Source: Kiritimatiellia bacterium
GTDB taxonomy: Bacteria; Verrucomicrobiota; Kiritimatiellia; UBA8416
Reading direction: 5' to 3'
Assembly (NCBI GenBank): GCA_007126175.1
Contig: SLBU01000164.1
Coordinates: 1-14,630 of the forward strand
DNA length: 14,630 nt
Shown: in pieces, positions 1 through 6,800 of the stretch
Position numbering within the stretch: position 1 is the stretch's first letter
Layout of the letters: each line of letters opens with the position of its first letter
Program-made: the position numbers and the translations under genes
Notes under the pieces: generated by a model
The model's input: only the letters and a program-made list of their open reading frames with translations
Database searches by the model: none
Told to the model about the DNA's origin: nothing

Positions 1-4
1 CAGT

Positions 5-2089
5 ATGACGAATGAGAATGAGTTGGTAGATATCTATGGCGAGAACGTGTTCAGCCCGAAGGTGATGCGCAATTACCTTTCGGAGAGTGCGTATAGTTCT
101 CTGATGAAAACGATTTCAGAGGGTACGGCACTTGATGCAAGTATCGCGGATGAAGTGGCGGATGCCATGAAGACGTGGGCGCTGGAGAAAGGTGCCACGC
201 ATTACACGCATTGGTTCCAGCCGTTAACAGGAACCACCGCAGAGAAGCATGATTCGTTCCTGACGCCGGATGGCGAAGGTGGCATCATGCTGAAGTTTTC
301 TGGCAAGGAATTGATTCAAGGCGAGCCAGATGCCTCGAGTTTCCCTTCGGGTGGTTTACGGGCGACATTTGAAGCGCGTGGCTACACGGGGTGGGATCCC
401 ACGAGTCCGGCATTCATCAAGGAAGGTCCGGAAGTTGCGACGCTTTGCATTCCGACGGTATTCTGCGGGTACCACGGCGAGGCGTTGGATAAAAAGACAC
501 CGCTCTTGCGCTCGATTGATGCCTTAAGCGATCAGGTTTGCCGTTTGGGCAAGTTCTTCGGCATCGACTTGCCGGGCAAGCGTGCATTGGCTACGCTGGG
601 TCCCGAGCAGGAGTATTTTCTTGTGGATCGCGAGTATTTCGAAGCGCGGCTGGATTTGTTGCAGACGGGCCGTACGCTCTTCGGGCGTAAGCCGGCAAAG
701 CATCAGCAGATGGAAGACCATTACTTTGGTGCCATCAAGACGCGTGTGATCGGTTTCATGGCGGACTTGGATCGCGAGCTGTGGCGTTTAGGGATTCCGG
801 CGCGCACGCGGCATAACGAGGTGTGTCCGGCGCAGTTTGAAATTGCACCGATGTTCGAGACCTTGAATCTGGCCGTGGACCACAACATGGTGATGATGGA
901 GACCTTGCGCATTGTTGCCGAGGAGCATGGTTTTGTGTGTCTACTGCACGAGAAGCCGTATGCTGGTGTGAACGGGTCCGGTAAGCACAATAACTGGTCG
1001 GTCTGTGGGCCGGACGGCAAGAACTGGCTGACGCCTGGTGACAATCCCCATGAGAACGCCAAGTTCCTGACGATGATTGTAGCCCTGATGAAGGCGGTAG
1101 ACACACATGCGGATCTGCTGCGTGCGTCGGTGGCTTCTGCCGGTAACGATCATCGTCTGGGAGCCAATGAGGCGCCACCTGCCATTATCTCGATCTTTCT
1201 GGGTGAGCAGCTTTTCGATGTGATCGAGCAGCTCGAGAAGGGCCCTGCTAGCAGCAGTAAGGCTGGTGGCGAGATCAAGGTTGGCGTGACGTCGCTACCG
1301 ACTTTGCCGCGCGATGCGACCGACCGTAATCGTACTTCGCCGTTTGCCTTCACGGGCAATAAGTTTGAGTTTCGTGCAGTCGGTTCCAATCAGAGCTGTG
1401 CCGGGCCGAATGTGGTGCTCAATACGATTGTGACAGAGGCACTGGATGAGATTTGTACCGATCTGGATGCATCGCTAGCCGCTGGCAAGGACTTTAACAG
1501 TGCGCTGCAAGGGATTCTGCAGGCGTTGATCAAGAAGCATAAGCGGATCTTGTTCAATGGCGACAACTACACGCAAGAGTGGGTTGAGGAGGCTGCGAAA
1601 CGTGGTTTGCCCAACCTGAAAAAGGGGCCTGAGGCTACTGATACCGTCATCTCGGAGAAGGCAATTGCGCTATTTGGCAAATATCGTGTACTGAGCGAAG
1701 CGGAATTGCGCTCGCGGCATGCGATCTACCAAGGTGCCTACACGGAGGCGGTTGCGATCGAGGCGGGGTGCGCGGTAACGATCGCGCGCACGCAAGTGCT
1801 ACCGGCCGCGGTGGAATATCAGGCGTCTCTAGCAGATACCATCAAATCCCTCAAGGATGCAGGCGTGTCCGATACCGCGGCTTTGTTGAAGGTATTGGGT
1901 GAGGTTGTGGCCGAGACCACGGCACTGCTTGCCGGAATCGAGTCTGTAGCTGCTGCCGATGAGCATGATCCTCTTGGTACACTGGATAAGATGGCAGCGT
2001 TGCGGGAAGCCGTAGATGCGCTTGAAGGGCTTTTGCCGGCTGAGATCTGGCCCTTGCCATCCTACACGGAAATGTTGTTTGTGTACTAG
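5..2089 (+). CDS. glnN: Type III glutamine synthetase (GlnN)
   Basis: Makes glutamine from glutamate and ammonia using ATP; a cytoplasmic enzyme of nitrogen assimilation. At 694 residues it is close to the usual size of about 700-730 for type III enzymes and far longer than type I (about 450-470). Visible landmarks include THYTHWFQP at about 65-73, [10 protein letters not shown] at 108-117, the metal-binding segment LGPEQEYF at 198-205, the second catalytic segment [12 protein letters not shown] at 271-282, [10 protein letters not shown] at 323-332 (nucleotide and glutamate site), [10 protein letters not shown] at 384-393, and [17 protein letters not shown] at 441-457. These are characteristic of type III. 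The ATG lies 4 bases inside the window, so its ribosome site and promoter are not visible; the [17 protein letters not shown] start looks natural. The gene ends at a strong terminator. No GlnB/GlnK or ammonium transporter gene is adjacent here. I see no damage or missing catalytic segment. Confidence 0.96.
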   Translation: MTNENELVDIYGENVFSPKVMRNYLSESAYSSLMKTISEGTALDASIADEVADAMKTWALEKGATHYTHWFQPLTGTTAEKHDSFLTPDGEGGIMLKFSGKELIQGEPDASSFPSGGLRATFEARGYTGWDPTSPAFIKEGPEVATLCIPTVFCGYHGEALDKKTPLLRSIDALSDQVCRLGKFFGIDLPGKRALATLGPEQEYFLVDREYFEARLDLLQTGRTLFGRKPAKHQQMEDHYFGAIKTRVIGFMADLDRELWRLGIPARTRHNEVCPAQFEIAPMFETLNLAVDHNMVMMETLRIVAEEHGFVCLLHEKPYAGVNGSGKHNNWSVCGPDGKNWLTPGDNPHENAKFLTMIVALMKAVDTHADLLRASVASAGNDHRLGANEAPPAIISIFLGEQLFDVIEQLEKGPASSSKAGGEIKVGVTSLPTLPRDATDRNRTSPFAFTGNKFEFRAVGSNQSCAGPNVVLNTIVTEALDEICTDLDASLAAGKDFNSALQGILQALIKKHKRILFNGDNYTQEWVEEAAKRGLPNLKKGPEATDTVISEKAIALFGKYRVLSEAELRSRHAIYQGAYTEAVAIEAGCAVTIARTQVLPAAVEYQASLADTIKSLKDAGVSDTAALLKVLGEVVAETTALLAGIESVAAADEHDPLGTLDKMAALREAVDALEGLLPAEIWPLPSYTEMLFVY

Positions 2090-2093
2090 AATT

Positions 2094-2145
2094 CCCATGC
2101 CCACCATGGGGCCGTCCTTCCCTTCGGGGAGGGGCGGCTTTTTTT
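2094..2145 (+). terminator. Rho-independent terminator of glnN, with a preceding small hairpin
   Basis: A 12-bp stem (2111-2122 pairing with 2127-2138, two G-U wobbles) closes on a UUCG tetraloop at 2123-2126 with a C-G closing pair, the especially stable form. Seven T residues follow at 2139-2145. Immediately upstream lies a second perfect 6-bp hairpin, CCCATG (2094-2099) and CATGGG (2105-2110) with a 5-base loop, so the two stems may stack. The T tract is only on the plus-strand side, so this should stop glnN transcripts. It is not a typical terminator for the operon converging from the right, whose last stop codon is at 2152. Confidence 0.9.
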
Positions 2146-2151
2146 GTTGTA

Positions 2152-3837
2152 TCATTCTTCGTATACTTGCACGGTTGGGTTCTCGTATCGGAGCCGTGCG
2201 TGCGGCGGGATTTCTCCGCGACCTTCAATGACAACGTGGTAGTTGCGTTGCACATCACCGTACCATTGGACCTGTAACCCATCAACCTGGAAGATGTTGC
2301 GTAGCCACGCGGTCCAAGCGTTGACACTGTGTCGGGATGGCATTACAGCATGCCAGGGCAGCGGGGGGATATACGCTACGAGTTTTGGTGACCCCGACAA
2401 CACAAAGCGAGGACACCCCGTGACGTACGCTTGCATTCTTGTTCGCTCCAGTTCGGGCGCATGCAGGAGAAAAGGTCCGTAGGGGTCATGTTGATTCAGA
2501 AACGTGGCCGCCTCCTTGACATCTGCTGTGGCAGCCATGCGGGATCTTGCCACAACCACCATGAGGGCCGCCGCAAGCGAGATACCGATGAGGAATCCCC
2601 ACACCAATCCCTTGCGTGGGAGGGATGCCCGATCCCACCAGATGCATGCCGCAGATACAGCCCATGCCACGATAAAGGGGGTTGCGATTAATGCGCCATA
2701 CATTTGCGGGTCAAGTGCCAGTGGAACGCAGAAGAGAAACATGGCATTGGTATAGGGCGCTTTTGGGGGCAAGGGCGATTTGCCACTAAGCCATCCGACG
2801 ATGGCCAAGGGAAAGAGCCAGACAAAGCGGCTTGTGATCAACCAGATTGCGCCCACAGTGTTGCCGGCGACGCCAGCGAAACCGATGCGTGGGCTTATTA
2901 GCACCGCAATCAGCAACACAGGCGCCAAAAGGAATGCTTTTAGCAAAAGCCGTTTGGGGATTGCCCGGCAGAGAAGGTGAGCCGCCAAAAGGATTGGCAG
3001 TGCAATCCAGGCTGCCTTATGGGTTAGCACTAGTAGAAGGCTCAGCGCGACGATTCCCGCGTACCGCAACCAGCGCTTCCGGTGCGGATACCCTCGCTCC
3101 GTGCCGGCCAGAGATTGTGCGGGGGCAAGCACATAGAGTAAAGCCGGGAAAAGTGCCATAAACAACCCGCGCCCGGTGGCCCAGTGGGTAAAGCGCACAA
3201 AAACAGGGGATAGCACGTAGAGCAGGGATGCTAGCTGGGCATACTTGGTGGGGAGAATCGTGGAAAACCAACACAGGCTGCTGAGGAAAGCGACAGCCAG
3301 CACGAGCAGGGAGAGCACGCGGAATCCTCCCTCCACACCAAGGTTCCCCATAATCTGTATGGTTGCCAGCATGGCTGGCTGCAGTGTGGGGTAGGATCGT
3401 GGCAAGAAGCCAAATAGACCGAGCGGATGCAGAAGCCAGGGAATACAGGAATCGAGACGAATGGCAGTCGCCAAATCTTGCCACTTATAGGTATCGATCC
3501 CGGTAAAACGCGTATAGGGAAACAGGATGATTGCCGCGCCCAACAGGTATAGCCGGGAAATGCGGTTGCCGGGTACGCGAAATAGCGAACCTTGATTGTG
3601 CAACAGGCTGGCTACGGCAGTGAGCAGTAGATAGGCAGTATAGGCCCAAAGCAGGGAATCACGCCGGATCGGAATTTCGAGATAGTGCAATCCGATCGAT
3701 ATACTGGCTGCGGAGACCACGACCAAAATGGCGTAGGCGCATGCCCGCTGCCTGGTATCCCGGAAGAGGACTGTAGCGAGGAGATAGGGAGGCAGTGCGA
3801 GGAGGATGATTACGCTACATGCATGTACTACTGGCAT
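2152..3837 (-). CDS. Polytopic membrane protein, possibly GT-C-fold glycosyltransferase-like
   Basis: Not recognised as a named family. About 561 residues with roughly 11-13 hydrophobic segments spread over the first 430, then a soluble C-terminal domain of about 125 residues (from about TADVKEAATFLNQHDP) ending in VQVYEE. The plan of many transmembrane helices, a first large loop containing GIDTYKWQDLATAIR, and a soluble tail resembles GT-C glycosyltransferases that use lipid-linked sugars, but I see no decisive catalytic motif, so this is only a suggestion. Start choice: the ATG at 3837 lies 4 bases after the stop of the giant-protein gene and leads directly into a hydrophobic segment (MPVVHACSVIILLALPP). 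An in-frame ATG at 3876 would add 13 polar residues and overlap the upstream gene by 35 bases without a ribosome site. It is the last gene of the three-gene operon, presumably translated by coupling. It could equally be an O-antigen-ligase-like or transport protein. Confidence 0.75.
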   Translation of the reverse strand: MPVVHACSVIILLALPPYLLATVLFRDTRQRACAYAILVVVSAASISIGLHYLEIPIRRDSLLWAYTAYLLLTAVASLLHNQGSLFRVPGNRISRLYLLGAAIILFPYTRFTGIDTYKWQDLATAIRLDSCIPWLLHPLGLFGFLPRSYPTLQPAMLATIQIMGNLGVEGGFRVLSLLVLAVAFLSSLCWFSTILPTKYAQLASLLYVLSPVFVRFTHWATGRGLFMALFPALLYVLAPAQSLAGTERGYPHRKRWLRYAGIVALSLLLVLTHKAAWIALPILLAAHLLCRAIPKRLLLKAFLLAPVLLIAVLISPRIGFAGVAGNTVGAIWLITSRFVWLFPLAIVGWLSGKSPLPPKAPYTNAMFLFCVPLALDPQMYGALIATPFIVAWAVSAACIWWDRASLPRKGLVWGFLIGISLAAALMVVVARSRMAATADVKEAATFLNQHDPYGPFLLHAPELERTRMQAYVTGCPRFVLSGSPKLVAYIPPLPWHAVMPSRHSVNAWTAWLRNIFQVDGLQVQWYGDVQRNYHVVIEGRGEIPPHARLRYENPTVQVYEE

Positions 3838-3841
3838 CACA

Positions 3842-6800
3842 TTACAATCCGCTTGGGGATGGTGGAGGCTCCACATAAACAGCCGTGATTATGGTATCCG
3901 CGAGCATGGAAAGGGTTATAGTTCGGTTATTACCGATAATAGCCCCACCGATCACCCAATGGCTGAAACCAAATCCATTGCTGGTTGCAGGGGCGGTCAG
4001 CGTAACTTCATCCGCGTAATCATAGATCCGCTGGAATACGGTGGATCCACTGGAATTGCCATTATTATCGGGGGTGGCATTGATGAGCGTGATGATCGGC
4101 CCATCGGGGCCTTCGGAGGCGACCGTCAGCCGGACCGGCTCCTCCGGTTCCGGATCGCCGTATACCGCCGTCATCGTGACATCATCGAGCAATTCAATTT
4201 GCACGACATTATTGGTAGAGATCGGTGTGCCATTGAACAACCATCGCAGGAAGGGTTGCCCGTTCGCCTCGTCCGGTGCGCTTAGTGTCACATTCTGGCC
4301 GACTTCGTAGGTTCGCTCAAAAGTGGTGGTGCCGGTTGTAAGGGAGTCCAGATCGGCTGGTGCCACGGTGATTGTTACGCCACTATCGGGATTCTGCGAT
4401 TCCACCGTCAGGGTTACGTCCGGCACGAAGGGGCCATACACGGCTGTCATGCGAATATCGGTGAGCATCTCCACCGTTACCGATTGGTCGTTGGAGAATT
4501 GTTGGCCGTCGCGTTCCCAATACAGGAAGACATAATCGTTGGTGCCCGCCGTATCGGGAGCTGTAAGGGTTGTAAGATCACCGTATTCATAGATGCGCAC
4601 AAACACGGTTGTTCCATCGGTGTCGCCGCTGATATCCGGGGTGGATACCTCAATCGGCACGCCGCTGAAGGGGTCCCTTGAGTCGACCGTGAGCACTCGC
4701 TGTTGCGGCTCGACAGGAGGCCCATATACGGCAATCAGTTCATGATCCTGGGACATGAGTACGGTTGTGGAGAGATTTGTGGTGATCGGTACCCCATTGA
4801 GAATCCATTGCCGGAAGTCGTTTGTTCCGGCTGTGGGGGGGGCCTCCAGGGTAACGAGTTCGCCATCATCGTATAGGCGGCGGAAACTCGTAAGTCCGTC
4901 TGTTCGGTTAAGGCGATCGGGTGGGGTTACGCTGATCAACACATCGCTATCCGGATTTACGGACCGTACGGCCAAGGCCCTCGGCGGGGGTGGGGGTTCG
5001 CCGAAGACGGCGGTTACTTCGAGATCGCCGAGCATTTCGAGCGTGATTTGAGGATCCGTAGAGAAAGGGACGCCATTGAGTAGCCACTCGACAAAGGGGG
5101 CGCCATCGGGTGCCGTGAGTGGTGCCGTGACCGTCGTTGTGGTACCTGGATCATAAATGCGGTCAAAGGCTGTGGTGCCATCTGTCCGGTTCAGGTTGTC
5201 GGGTTCCGAGATGCTGATCGGCACATTGCGGTCGGGATTTTCCGAGCGAACGCGTAAGGTGACGGTGGGTGGTGGTTCATAAATCGCGGTCATCACGGTA
5301 TCCTGATAGAGCGTGATGGATGTGGTCGTGTTTGTGCTTACGGGTACACCATCGCGTTCCCATCGCACGAATACATCGTGCCCATTGGGCGCTAAGGGTG
5401 TTGCTGTGAGGGTCACATTTTGCCCCTCAAAATACTGGCGATCGAAGGCGGTTGTGCCGCTTTGATTATCATGAATATCGGCAACATCCAGATCAACCAA
5501 AACCCCGCTGGCCGGGTTTTGTGATCGCACCGCAAGATTGCGAATGGGGGGAAGATCCTCATACACCGCCGTTACGGTCACGTCGTCCAACATGGAAACG
5601 GTAATGCTGGCATTTGTAGAAAGCAGAATGCCATCATAGAGCCAATGCAGGAAGCGATTTCCATTGGGGGCGTTCGCGGGGGCTGTGAGGGTGACATCAT
5701 CACCTGTATTATAGACACGTTCGAAGGTGGTGCTGCCATCGATATCATTATTGATATCAGGGATCGAAACCGCGATCGGGACATTTTGATCGGGATTGAC
5801 AGAAATCACCGTAAGCACATGCGTATCGGGTTCCAACGGGGGGCCGTACACAGCCGTAACGCGTCGATCGGCCAACATCGTGACTTGGATGGTGGCATTG
5901 GTGGAGTAGGGCACGCCATCGAGCAACCACTGCTGGAGATAGATGGAACTGCCGGGGAAGGCGGGATTACGTGCGGTAATCGTGACTACAGTGCCGGCAT
6001 CATAGAGCCGGTCAAATGGGGTTGTCTGGGTTGAAGGTGAGCCATTTACGTCCGTCGGCATCACGGTGACGGCCACCAGGGAGTTGGGGTTGCGAGATTC
6101 GACCTCCAAGGTATAGCGGATCTGCGGGGGGGGCGGTTCATAGACGGCCGTGACGATGCGGTTGCCGGTCATGATCAGCGATATACTGTTCTGATCGGAG
6201 TATGGAATGCCATCGACCAGCCAGCGCACGAACACATTCCCATCGGGCGCGATGGGCGGAGCAGTGAGCGTCACGCTCGTATCCTCCAGATAAGAACGTG
6301 TGAAGGCGGTGCTGCCATCACTGGCATTATTGATGTCAGGGACGGATATAGCAATATCGACGCCGCTATCGGGATCCAGGGAACGCACCTGGAGATCGTA
6401 GATGCGCGGGGGGGGATCGGGCGGACGGTAGACGGCGATCAATTGACTGTCAGCGAGGAGATTCACGGATGCCGTAAGATTGGTTGTCAAGGGGGAGCCA
6501 TTTAGTAGCCAGCGTCTGAATTCGTTGCCATTGGGGGCCACCGGCGGTGCAGTCACCGTGGTACTTGCCCCTTCTGTGTAGCGCCGCGTAAACGTGGTTG
6601 TTCCATCTGTGAGGCCATCATTGTCGGGGGTTGAGACCAGCATATCCACGCCGCTGTTGGGACGATCGGAGCCGACGGTCAGGATGATATCGGGAGGCGG
6701 GGATTGGTAACGTGCGGTAAGGATAACATCTGTGATCATGCTGACCGGTAGCGCAGGATCAGTTGAAACCAGTACGCCATTCCGAAACCACCCGATGAAG

